A stretch of 64,000 nt of DNA from Desulfonatronum lacustre DSM 10312. Lineage in GTDB: Bacteria; Desulfobacterota; Desulfovibrionia; Desulfovibrionales; Desulfonatronaceae. Positions 33,897 to 41,652 of this stretch are shown here, in pieces. The DNA lies in assembly GCF_000519265.1 (NCBI RefSeq), contig NZ_KI912608.1, forward strand, positions 1,179,482 through 1,243,481. Direction: 5' to 3'. Position 1 is the stretch's first letter; the number at the start of each line of letters is the position of its first letter. Position numbers and translations under genes: made by a program. The notes under the pieces are model-generated. The model was not told the origin of the DNA, ran no database searches, and saw only the letters and a list, made by a program, of their open reading frames with translations.

Positions 33897-34100
33897 ATGA
33901 AGAGCACTCAAATAATCGGCATTGCACTTCTGGTACTCGGCGCCATACTGCTTTTTTTCGGCTTTCAATCATCCCAAGCGGTTGACGATCAGATTATGGA
34001 AACCCTCACCGGACGTTTAACGGAATCCACCATGTTCTTGTTAATCGCCGGTGGAGTTTCAATGGCCGTTGGTTTGGGTCTGCTGGTTCTCAAAAGGTGA
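33897..34100 (+). CDS. DUF3185-family small membrane protein
   Basis: A 67-residue protein with two membrane segments (IIGIALLVLGAILLFFGF and MFLLIAGGVSMAVGLGLLVL) joined by DDQIMETLTGRLTEST, the DUF3185 pattern. AAAGGAG precedes the ATG. The function is unknown; such proteins often sit among osmotic or general stress genes. Confidence 0.75.
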   Translation: MKSTQIIGIALLVLGAILLFFGFQSSQAVDDQIMETLTGRLTESTMFLLIAGGVSMAVGLGLLVLKR

Positions 34101-34471
34101 CCGAGGTAAGAGCAAGGGAACTGTGTTCGGGCTGGCCTGCGCGCAGGGCCATTTTGTTCTCTGCAAATCTCTATTTCAGAGCGGTAGATGGCAGTATGTT
34201 CAAAGGGAACCTCCAGGGTGGGCCAGCAACATCGAAATCGAAATCGTGATCCAAATCGGAAAGTTACCAGAAATCGATTTCGATCACGATTTCGATTTCG
34301 ATACCGATTCAGAGCGCCCTTAGTGCGAGAACAAATCTGCCCTGGGCCTGCGCGGGAATGACCTGTTATTCAATGCCGTCCCCAAATCAGTCATCCCCGC
34401 GAAGCCGTCCTCGTGCAGACGGGAAGCGGGCGCGTTGCCGCTATCCAGTCCACTCTTGTTACCGAATATTA
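34101..34471. repeat. Spacer with hexanucleotide hairpin and GC palindrome fragments
   Basis: 34231-34259 and 34273-34310 are complementary ATCGAA/TTCGAT hexamer arms forming a hairpin. 34350-34430 holds broken copies of the GCGCGGGAATGA / CATCCCCGCGAAG repeat. No gene is seen. It separates a plus-strand gene from the end of the Ku operon, where the hairpins could stop transcription from both sides. Confidence 0.45.
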
Positions 34472-35467
34472 TCAAGAGGTTCGCTGACTCTCGCGAACCG
34501 CCTCCAATAGTTCCCGGTGGTCCATCGAACTTCTTCCGGGTATTTCAAGCTTTTTGGCCCTGCCGTACAGATCGGGCTTGCTGAGCTTTTCGAGAGGGTC
34601 TCTGTCTTGTGCTTCCGAGGTCGATTCTTGTGCTGATTCCATTTCCACGCTGCGTTTCAGAAACTGCATCAGGTCGATGATCTTACCAGGCTCTTGGCCA
34701 TGCTCTTCCGATTCCGTTTCCCGTTCCCTATCCCTTTCCGGCGACACAACCACATCCCGACCTGCCAGGCGCTTGCGCTCGGCCAAGGCAACAAGCTTTG
34801 CGGTGGAGATGTCCTTCAACTCATCCAGATCCAATTCATCGGCGGACGCGCTCCGGATTTCTTCCGCCATGCGCTCAACCAGTTCCTTGGGAATCTCCTT
34901 GGCAATGATGCCGCCGATGGCCTCCGGCGACCGGATCTCATCGGCAAAACGCAGGGTTTCTGCTATCAGAAGGCCGTTCTCCGCCAGGATAGCCACCAAG
35001 TACTCCCGTGAACGCATCACAAAAGTGGCAATGCCCACCTTGTCGGATTTTTCCATGATTTCGGTCAGCAAGCGGTATGCTTTTCGTGAATCGCCCAAGG
35101 GTGCCAGAAAATAGGGGCGATCCAAATACTTGGGATCGATCTGTTCCGCGGGCACAAAACGACGCAGATCTATTTCCCGGCTTTTTTGCGGTTGAAGCGA
35201 TTCGAGTTCGTCATCCGTGACGGTGATGAATTTCCCTTCTTCGACTTCATACCCGCGGATGATCTCTTCCTGTTCAATCAGCCGATTACTCACGGGGCAA
35301 TAATACTTCCGGGCCAGTGGGGTTCCATCGGGTCCGAGCATGCGCAAACGGACCTGCTGCGAACGCCGGGCTGGCAAGAGCGCAACCGGGATGCTGACCA
35401 GGCCAAAGGAAACGGTTCCAAACCAGATCGACCGGCGCCGGATTTCATTGTCGTGCTGCTCAGCCAC
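34472..35467 (-). CDS. ku: Ku DNA-end-binding protein (second copy) with SAP-like tail
   Basis: A 331-residue bacterial Ku. The core contains IWFGTVSFGLVSIPVALLPA, YYCPVSNRLIEQEEIIRGYE, DPKYLDRPYFLAP and YLVAILAENGLLIAETLRFADEI. A C-terminal extension rich in Glu/Arg is followed by a SAP-like helix pair (LEKLSKPDLYGRAKKLEIPG). Ku binds broken DNA ends and recruits LigD for non-homologous end joining. The GTG start overlaps the upstream ku stop by 8 bp. Two different Ku genes in tandem suggest a heterodimer. Confidence 0.88.
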   Translation of the reverse strand: MAEQHDNEIRRRSIWFGTVSFGLVSIPVALLPARRSQQVRLRMLGPDGTPLARKYYCPVSNRLIEQEEIIRGYEVEEGKFITVTDDELESLQPQKSREIDLRRFVPAEQIDPKYLDRPYFLAPLGDSRKAYRLLTEIMEKSDKVGIATFVMRSREYLVAILAENGLLIAETLRFADEIRSPEAIGGIIAKEIPKELVERMAEEIRSASADELDLDELKDISTAKLVALAERKRLAGRDVVVSPERDRERETESEEHGQEPGKIIDLMQFLKRSVEMESAQESTSEAQDRDPLEKLSKPDLYGRAKKLEIPGRSSMDHRELLEAVRESQRTS

Positions 35468-36245
35468 TGTGTTGTTTCCTTATCTGATTCAGACTCTGTT
35501 CCAGGGTGTCGGCCAGCGAAGCTATCTTCGAGCGGCGCTGCTTCGGCTTTTCAAATCGGTAGACATTCCCCAGGGCTTTGGTATTCACAAGCTCCATGAC
35601 CCGGTGCCGATATTCGTCGCGGTATTCGGTCGGCTCGAAATCTCCGGCCAGGGCATTGACCAACTGCTCGGCCATCCGCAACTCCAGAGGCTCAAACCGG
35701 CGGCCTTCGGGTCTGGGAATCGCCCGGGCATCGATCACTTCGTCGGCAAAACGCAGCGTGATCAGCTTGAGCAGGCCGTCTTCTTCATGAAGCGAACCGA
35801 CATACCGTTTCTTGCGCATCGTCCACCGGGCGATGCCTTGGCGTTGCTCTTTCGCCAAGACCTCGGCCAGAGCCTGGTACTGCTCGCCTTTGCCATCCGG
35901 TCCGAGAAAATAGGGACGATCATACCATTGATAGTTGACCCGCCCGTGTTCGATGAACCGGGTGATTTCAATATCCCTGGACGGTACGGGAACAAGCGCT
36001 TCCAGTTCTTCCGGCGAGATCATCACGATATCACCGGTTTCCACCTCCAGTCCTCGGCGGATTTGTTCCTTGGGGATCGTCTTCCCAGTGCGCGGATCAA
36101 CCATGCGCTGTTCCACCGGCGTGAGATCCGACGCGTGCAGCAATCGGAAATGGACCTTGCGATCCTCCACTGCGGAAAACAGCTTGACCGGCACGGAAAC
36201 CCCGCCAAAGCGAATCACTCCTTTCCAGATCGAACGCAGGGCCAT
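35460..36245 (-). CDS. ku: Ku DNA-end-binding protein (first copy)
   Basis: A 261-residue Ku with the core only: MALRSIWKGVIRFGGVSVPV, DLTPVEQRMVDPRTGKTIP, YQWYDRPYFLGPDGKGEQY, YVGSLHEEDGLLKLITLRFADEV and a basic C-terminus (KPKQRRSKIASLADTLEQS). The start at 36245 has AGGAGG upstream, which lies inside the end of the zinc-ribbon gene; a longer reading is out of place. It belongs to one operon: zinc ribbon, ku, ku. The ligase gene is divergent. Confidence 0.9.
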   Translation of the reverse strand: MALRSIWKGVIRFGGVSVPVKLFSAVEDRKVHFRLLHASDLTPVEQRMVDPRTGKTIPKEQIRRGLEVETGDIVMISPEELEALVPVPSRDIEITRFIEHGRVNYQWYDRPYFLGPDGKGEQYQALAEVLAKEQRQGIARWTMRKKRYVGSLHEEDGLLKLITLRFADEVIDARAIPRPEGRRFEPLELRMAEQLVNALAGDFEPTEYRDEYRHRVMELVNTKALGNVYRFEKPKQRRSKIASLADTLEQSLNQIRKQHSG

Positions 36246-36247
36246 GG

Positions 36248-36481
36248 TCAGTCCCCCTCCTGCTCTTCTCCACACCCATCGTGACAATCCGGGCAGAGCC
36301 TTGTTCCCACGGTCTGAATCGTGACACAGAAGGGGCAGACAGGCTGATTGCACGTAACGCACAGGATCTGCGTCTCGTAGCTGTACGGCTGGAGACAGTG
36401 CGGACAGGTTTCGGTTTCCGGCCAGTGCTGGACAGCGGAGGCGGTCCGTCGCCCGGTCGGCGTTCTTTGATCATCCTTCAT
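36248..36481 (-). CDS. Small zinc-ribbon protein at the head of the ku operon
   Basis: A 77-residue protein with four CxxC pairs (CPHC, CVTC, CPFC, CPDC) plus a lone Cys in the tail, enough for two zinc sites. The N-terminus is polar and unstructured. AAAGGA precedes the ATG and the stop is within 5 bp of the ku start, so it is clearly co-expressed. I do not recognise a named family; a role as a DNA- or protein-binding accessory of end joining is inference from position alone. Confidence 0.6.
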   Translation of the reverse strand: MKDDQRTPTGRRTASAVQHWPETETCPHCLQPYSYETQILCVTCNQPVCPFCVTIQTVGTRLCPDCHDGCGEEQEGD

Positions 36482-36621
36482 TTTTTGTTCCTTTCAGTAT
36501 GTGAATTCTGGTCCCGGCTGCGCGGGAATGATATTTGGGATAAAAATTGCATTTGAATGCTTGTTTCCATGAAAAAGAGACGCAAGGCATTCCAATCGAC
36601 AACATTACTCCATCTAAACAC

Positions 36622-39258
36622 ATGACGCTCAAGGAATATCAACGCAAGAGAAATTTCCAAAAATCCCATGAACCGGAGGGAAAAGAGGATGTTTCTCATG
36701 AAAGCCGACTTTTTGTCATCCAAAAGCATGCGGCCAGTCGGCTGCATTACGACCTGCGGCTCGAACTCGATGGAGTGCTGAAAAGCTGGGCCCTGCCCAA
36801 AGGTCCGAGCCTTGATCCCGGCCAAAAGAGACTGGCGGTGCATGTGGAGGATCATCCTCTCGAGTATGGGACCTTCGAAGGAACAATCCCCAAGGAAGAG
36901 TATGGAGGCGGAACCGTCATGCTCTGGGACAAAGGGACATGGATTCCGGATGGAGATCCGATGGAAGATTACCGCAAAGGACGGATGCATTTTGAAATCC
37001 AGGGCGAAAAACTTCGCGGAAAATGGATTTTATTCAAGATGGCTGGAGACAAATCGAGCAATAAGCAAAATTGGCTTTTCGTAAAATCCAAGGATGCGCA
37101 CGCCGACAAGGATATTGCGGATCGTTTGCTCGATGAGCAGGATCGAAGCGTATCCACCGGAAGATCCATGGAGCAGATCGCGTTACATCGCGACACGGGT
37201 GCGGACCAACCAGAAGATTCGCTCCCTCCTCCCCCTTTCCGCCTGAAAAGCGCCCAAAAAGCCTCAATGCCGGAGGTCATCCACCCACAACTGCCGACTC
37301 TGGTCGAAACTCCCCCGCTGGACAACCAGTGGCTCCACGAGATCAAGTACGACGGGTATCGGATCATCGCCTTCCTGAAAAACGGCTCGGCTCGGCTGAT
37401 GAGCCGCAACGGCAAGGATTGGACCTCCAGGCTGCAACCTGTTGCCTATGCCTTAGCAGGATTTCCAGCGCAAACCGCGGTCATCGACGGAGAAGTCGTG
37501 ATGCAACGCCCGGATGGCACAACAAGTTTTCAGGCCTTGCAGAATTCTTTTCAGGGCCCAACTTCCGGAACACTGCTCTATTACGTCTTCGATCTTCTCT
37601 ACCGCGATGGATATGACCTCACCCGCTCTCCGCTTTTGGAACGCAAAAACCACTTGGCGCAGTGTCTCGGCAAAATGGATCCCCGGTCGGAGGTCATCCG
37701 GTTCAGCGACCATATCCAAGGTTCGGGCGGCCTTGTTTACGAGCATGCCTGCCGAATTGCCCTGGAAGGGATCATCTCCAAAGACGGTCTGAGCACCTAC
37801 CACCAGAAACGCACCCGCGGATGGGTCAAGATCAAATGTCAACACCGCGATGAATTCGTTATCGGCGGCTACACCGAGCCTTCCGGCTCCCGAACCGGTT
37901 TTGGCGCCCTGCTCCTGGGGATCTATGACGACAAGCTCCTGGGGAGCTATGACGACAAGGAAGAACTCCGCTATTGCGGCAAGGTGGGCACGGGATTCAG
38001 CCGGAAGCAACTTGCGTCATTGAAAAAAAACATGGTCGGCCTGGAACGCAAAACGCCGCCTTTCATCAATCCTCCGAAAGGAGCGGATGCTCGCGGAGTT
38101 CACTGGATCAATCCCGAACTGGTCGCGGAAGTCGCCTTCACCGGCTGGACACAGGACGACATTTTACGCCACCCGGCCTTTAAGGGGCTTCGCGAGGACA
38201 AGCCCGCAAAGGATGTCCGCCGAAAAACCATGATTTCGACCAAGACCCCGGTAAAGATCCCGGCCCATATCCCGGCCAAGTTATCAATGGACACGGCTGA
38301 AGCTGAGCAACCCAAACCGACATCCCGCAAGGAAACACCTGAGGTCAATGAGGCGGGAAAAGCCGGTCCTGCTATCAAACATGTTCGCCTGACAAACGAA
38401 CAGCGCATCTATTATCCAGAACTGGGAACAACTAAGGCTGATCTGGTCCGCTATTATCAACTGGTATCCGATTACATGCTGCCTCATGTGGTGCACCGCC
38501 CCCTCTCCCTGCTGCGCTGTCCCAGGGGCAGGGGGCAGGATTGCTTTTATCAGAAACATTTTACTGAATCGCTGCCTGTCTTTGTCCGGGAAATTGAGAT
38601 TGAGGATAAAAATGGTGCTGAAAAATACATCGTGGTGGATGACATTGAAGGGCTGATCAGCCTGGTCCAGCTGGGAGTGCTCGAATTCCATCCCTGGAAT
38701 GCTCGGGAAGATCGGATCGATCGCCCGGATCTGATCGTCATGGATCTCGATCCGGCTCCAGGGGTCGCTCTCGCTGATGTGGTCAAGGGCACACGCTTGC
38801 TTCATGAATTCTTGACCACCCTTGGCCTTCGGAGCTTTCTGAAGACATCCGGCGGGAAAGGGTTTCATGTGGTCGTTCCCCTGCAACGGCGCTCCGGTTG
38901 GGACGTGGTCAAAGGCTTCGCCCGTGCCGTGGCCGTGCAGATGACCCGCATCCATCCGGATCGCTTTGTGGCTACGGTCAGCAAAAAAAAGCGGGCAGGG
39001 AAAATTTATATCGACTACTTACGAAACGGGAGGGGTGCGACCAGTGTTGCTCCATATTCAACTCGGGCCAACCACGGGGCCCCGATTTCCATGCCTATGA
39101 CCTGGGAAGAATTATCTCCGCGAACTGCTCCGGACAAATACCGGATCAACAACATCGAAGAGCGACTCCGGGCATTCAAAGAGTATCCCTGGAAGGATTT
39201 TTTCAATACAACTCAATCCATTACCAAGTCGATCCAGAAGCAGATCGACTCTCCCTGA
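36622..39258 (+). CDS. ligD: ATP-dependent DNA ligase LigD (PE-Lig-Pol)
   Basis: An 878-residue multi-domain enzyme for non-homologous end joining. Residues about 20-160 are the 3'-phosphoesterase domain (QKHAASRLHYDLRLELDG, EDHPLEYGTFEGTIP). About 215-520 is the ligase with EIKYDGYRII (the AMP-accepting Lys near 241) and later motifs. About 585-875 is the polymerase/primase domain with VMDLDPAPG near 706 and LKTSGGKGFHVVVPL. The linker (550-590) is Lys/Pro-rich. The start at MTLKEYQRKR fits the family; upstream in-frame codons exist, and no strong ribosome site is seen for either. It is divergent from the zinc ribbon-ku-ku operon. Confidence 0.92.
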   Translation: MTLKEYQRKRNFQKSHEPEGKEDVSHESRLFVIQKHAASRLHYDLRLELDGVLKSWALPKGPSLDPGQKRLAVHVEDHPLEYGTFEGTIPKEEYGGGTVMLWDKGTWIPDGDPMEDYRKGRMHFEIQGEKLRGKWILFKMAGDKSSNKQNWLFVKSKDAHADKDIADRLLDEQDRSVSTGRSMEQIALHRDTGADQPEDSLPPPPFRLKSAQKASMPEVIHPQLPTLVETPPLDNQWLHEIKYDGYRIIAFLKNGSARLMSRNGKDWTSRLQPVAYALAGFPAQTAVIDGEVVMQRPDGTTSFQALQNSFQGPTSGTLLYYVFDLLYRDGYDLTRSPLLERKNHLAQCLGKMDPRSEVIRFSDHIQGSGGLVYEHACRIALEGIISKDGLSTYHQKRTRGWVKIKCQHRDEFVIGGYTEPSGSRTGFGALLLGIYDDKLLGSYDDKEELRYCGKVGTGFSRKQLASLKKNMVGLERKTPPFINPPKGADARGVHWINPELVAEVAFTGWTQDDILRHPAFKGLREDKPAKDVRRKTMISTKTPVKIPAHIPAKLSMDTAEAEQPKPTSRKETPEVNEAGKAGPAIKHVRLTNEQRIYYPELGTTKADLVRYYQLVSDYMLPHVVHRPLSLLRCPRGRGQDCFYQKHFTESLPVFVREIEIEDKNGAEKYIVVDDIEGLISLVQLGVLEFHPWNAREDRIDRPDLIVMDLDPAPGVALADVVKGTRLLHEFLTTLGLRSFLKTSGGKGFHVVVPLQRRSGWDVVKGFARAVAVQMTRIHPDRFVATVSKKKRAGKIYIDYLRNGRGATSVAPYSTRANHGAPISMPMTWEELSPRTAPDKYRINNIEERLRAFKEYPWKDFFNTTQSITKSIQKQIDSP

Positions 39259-39295
39259 TCGTCTATTGCCGGATCGGTTGAATGCAATTCTGACC

Positions 39296-39469
39296 TTACC
39301 GTTTCATGGATGGTTGTATGTTCGCTCCCCCCGCCTGGTCGAGAAGCTGGATCACCATAACGATGACGGCGACGACAAGAAGAACATGCACCAATCCGCC
39401 TGCCGTGTATCCGAATATCAATCCCAACAACCACATGCCCAAAAATAGTCCGAAGATAGTCCAAAGCAT
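39296..39469 (-). CDS. lmo0937/DUF5670-type small membrane protein
   Basis: A 57-residue protein beginning MLWTIFGLFLGMWLLGLIFG, then YTAGGLVHVLLVVAVIVMVI and a short polar tail. The two spans and YTxGGxxHxLL are those of the lmo0937 (DUF5670) family, often seen with stress genes. GGAG lies 7 bases before this ATG; longer readings run into the leader element. That element (copy F) ends about 54 nt upstream. Confidence 0.78.
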   Translation of the reverse strand: MLWTIFGLFLGMWLLGLIFGYTAGGLVHVLLVVAVIVMVIQLLDQAGGANIQPSMKR

Positions 39470-39522
39470 GTGTAGCTCCAATGGGTTAAGGGTTCTGGGT
39501 GGCTCCGAAATCGGAGTAGTAG

Positions 39523-39602
39523 GCATTTTGGGCATCCCTGTCTGTAGGGGAATCACACGTTAAGCATGAGGAAAAATCACGGGGAGACGGGAAAATTCCT
39601 GA
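39523..39602 (-). promoter_or_regulatory. Conserved leader element, copy F (upstream of lmo0937-type gene)
   Basis: Minus strand: GGAATTTTCCCGTCTCCCCG, TGATTTTTCCTCATGC, GTGATTCCCCTACAGACAGG and GATGCCCAAAA; the last stem partner is lost. Its 5' part overlaps the end of ubiE, whose stop at 39577-39579 is inside it. Confidence 0.55.
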
Positions 39603-40383
39603 ACGGAGGTTGCGAGGGAGTGGAAGACGGAATGTTTGGAGAGCGCTTCTTCCCTGAGTACAGCACGGCCAGACCGTTGCTCAGCCGCTCAAAAGAGGTG
39701 TTCGCGAATCCGTTGGCCGTCATGAGATTCTGGACCTGCTCCGGAGCGGGAAAGACCCGGATGGATTCGGACAGATAGTGAAACGGCGCGGCCGTGCCGG
39801 TGATCAGCGCCCCGGCCCAGGGCAGAATACGGAAGGAATAGAATTGATAAAGACGTCGCACCCAGGGGGTCGAGGGAATGGAGAACTCCATGGCCATACA
39901 CGTTCCGCCGGGTGCGAGAACGCGGTGCATCTCCCGCAGCCCCTGCTCCAGAACAACAAAATTGCGGATGCCGTAGCCCACGATGACCGCGTCGAAACTG
40001 TCCCGGGCAAATCCCATCCGCTCCGCATCCCCCTGAATCCATACGATGCGGTCCGACACGCCGGCGCGGGCGGCCTTGCGCCGGCCAGCGCCCATCATGG
40101 CCCTGCTGATATCGCAGACCACCACCATTCCCGCCGATCCAACGGCTTTGGCCGCCGCAACGGCGAAATCGCCGGTGCCCCCGCACAGGTCCAGGACCCT
40201 GTCGCCGATGTGCAGCCTTAGCCTGCGCATGGCCCGTCGCCTCCACAAAAAGTGCAGCCCGAAGCTGAGCAGCGCGTCCGCCAGGTCGTAGCGCCGGGCA
40301 ATGGCCTCGAAATGGCCGAGCACCAGGCGGCGCTTTTCACTTGGATGCACTTTCTTGAACCCGTAAGAGACCTCTTCGGGCAT
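39577..40383 (-). CDS. ubiE: UbiE/MenG-type quinone C-methyltransferase
   Basis: A 268-residue SAM methyltransferase. FEAIARRYDLADALLSFGLH leads to motif I VLDLCGGTGDFAVAAAK, then GDAERMGFARDSFDAVIVGYGIRN and YQFYSFRILPWAGALITGTA, ending GFANTSFERLSNGLAVLYSG. These are the UbiE/MenG signatures; in an anaerobe the substrate would be demethylmenaquinone. AAAGGAG precedes the ATG. The last 20 or so residues after SGKKR come from repeat/leader DNA (copy F) and are not part of the family. It ends the operon that starts with a transketolase gene. Confidence 0.82.
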   Translation of the reverse strand: MPEEVSYGFKKVHPSEKRRLVLGHFEAIARRYDLADALLSFGLHFLWRRRAMRRLRLHIGDRVLDLCGGTGDFAVAAAKAVGSAGMVVVCDISRAMMGAGRRKAARAGVSDRIVWIQGDAERMGFARDSFDAVIVGYGIRNFVVLEQGLREMHRVLAPGGTCMAMEFSIPSTPWVRRLYQFYSFRILPWAGALITGTAAPFHYLSESIRVFPAPEQVQNLMTANGFANTSFERLSNGLAVLYSGKKRSPNIPSSTPSQPPFRNFPVSP

Positions 40384-40422
40384 CAGGCGCTCCTTTCACG
40401 TCATTTCAGGATGATCGCGGTT

Positions 40423-41646
40423 TCACCCCGCGCTCGATCCAACATCCGATCCCCGGGACACCGGATCCGGATTTCTGCCCCAGTCCACTTCCAGGGCATA
40501 CCGCATGCAGGTCGCGAAGATGTCGGAGGTGAATTCCGGACAGGAAATGTCATGCCTGGTCAGAATCGCCGCGGCTCGAGAATGTTCAAATATCCGAGCA
40601 TCGTGCATATAAGAGCCGTAGGCGTGAATGTGGTTCTCGAACAGCAGTTCCAGACCGTTTCGCGGTCTGGTGTCGAAGTCGTCCGGGCATGCAACCTCGA
40701 TTCCCGTCAGGCCGAAGAACCGCCGGGAGAAATCCACAAGCTCCGCCATGGTGGTGGTCCGGGGATTCACGATGTGGAACACCCCTCCTTCCTGGCGGGC
40801 CGCCGCGCGAATGGCCATGAAGGCCCGGACGAAATGGTCCACCGGGATCAGGTTCACCCCGCGTTCGTCCGAACCGGCGATGCGCAGGGGCAGGCGCAGC
40901 TCGCCGCTCTTCTCCAGGCAAACCCCCATGGCCCGGGCCTTGGCCCCGTCCGCTGACAATATGTCTTTGGCGTACACTTTCTGAAAAAAATGCAGGGTGC
41001 GCACCGGATAATACAGGGCGTTGAACAGAAAGGTCCTGCCGGTGACCGCGTCTCCGTAGACAATGGAGGGACGATGCACCGTCAGCACGATTCCGTTGCG
41101 GGCGCATCGCTTTGCGGCTGTCCGCTCCGCCCGATACTTGGTTTCCTCATAGACATTGTGGAACGATTCGACCGGCCCGAAGGCTTCCGGGCATGAGCCA
41201 GTACGCTTTCCGGCCACATAGGCCGTGCTGATCAATTGCACTGTGCGGCAGCGGCTCCCCTGGAGCAGGTCCAGCAGATGTTCCAGCCCTTGAACATTGG
41301 CACGTACCACCTGTTCGCGCTTGTCGGCGGAAAAGGACGTGTCCGAAGCGCAATGGATGGTTTCGTCCACTTCTGAGCGCACATATTGCGCACTCCGCGC
41401 ATCCAGTCCGAGACCGGGCCGCTCCAGTCGCCCCTCCAGGACCTCCAGCCGGTCGCGCTGGTCATGGGGAAGGCCGAACCAGTCCAGCCGCCGCACCATC
41501 CGCTGCGCGGCGCTCAGTTCGCCTCGACCGCGGGCCAGGGCCAGCACGTTGTGCCCGTCGGCCAGCAGGCGCGCGATAATATGGCTGCCGAGAAGGCCCG
41601 TGCCCCCGGTGACCAGGATGGTTTGTCGGCGAAGTTGGGAGGACAT
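40423..41646 (-). CDS. Extended SDR, NAD(P)-dependent epimerase/reductase-like
   Basis: A 407-residue protein. The nucleotide site is ILVTGGTGLLGSHIIARLLA; DETIHCASDTSF and LISTAYVAGKR follow, and the catalytic YEETKYRAE has the YxxxK motif. HRPSIVYGDAVTGRT and LNLIPVDHF-like (GVNLIPVDHFVRAF) segments are those of the NAD_binding_4 group (fatty-acyl reductase / thioester reductase relatives). So reduction of an acyl thioester or a sugar epimerisation are both possible. It begins 6 bp after the FAD-oxidase stop. Confidence 0.68.
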   Translation of the reverse strand: MSSQLRRQTILVTGGTGLLGSHIIARLLADGHNVLALARGRGELSAAQRMVRRLDWFGLPHDQRDRLEVLEGRLERPGLGLDARSAQYVRSEVDETIHCASDTSFSADKREQVVRANVQGLEHLLDLLQGSRCRTVQLISTAYVAGKRTGSCPEAFGPVESFHNVYEETKYRAERTAAKRCARNGIVLTVHRPSIVYGDAVTGRTFLFNALYYPVRTLHFFQKVYAKDILSADGAKARAMGVCLEKSGELRLPLRIAGSDERGVNLIPVDHFVRAFMAIRAAARQEGGVFHIVNPRTTTMAELVDFSRRFFGLTGIEVACPDDFDTRPRNGLELLFENHIHAYGSYMHDARIFEHSRAAAILTRHDISCPEFTSDIFATCMRYALEVDWGRNPDPVSRGSDVGSSAG

Positions 41647-41652
41647 GCCGTT

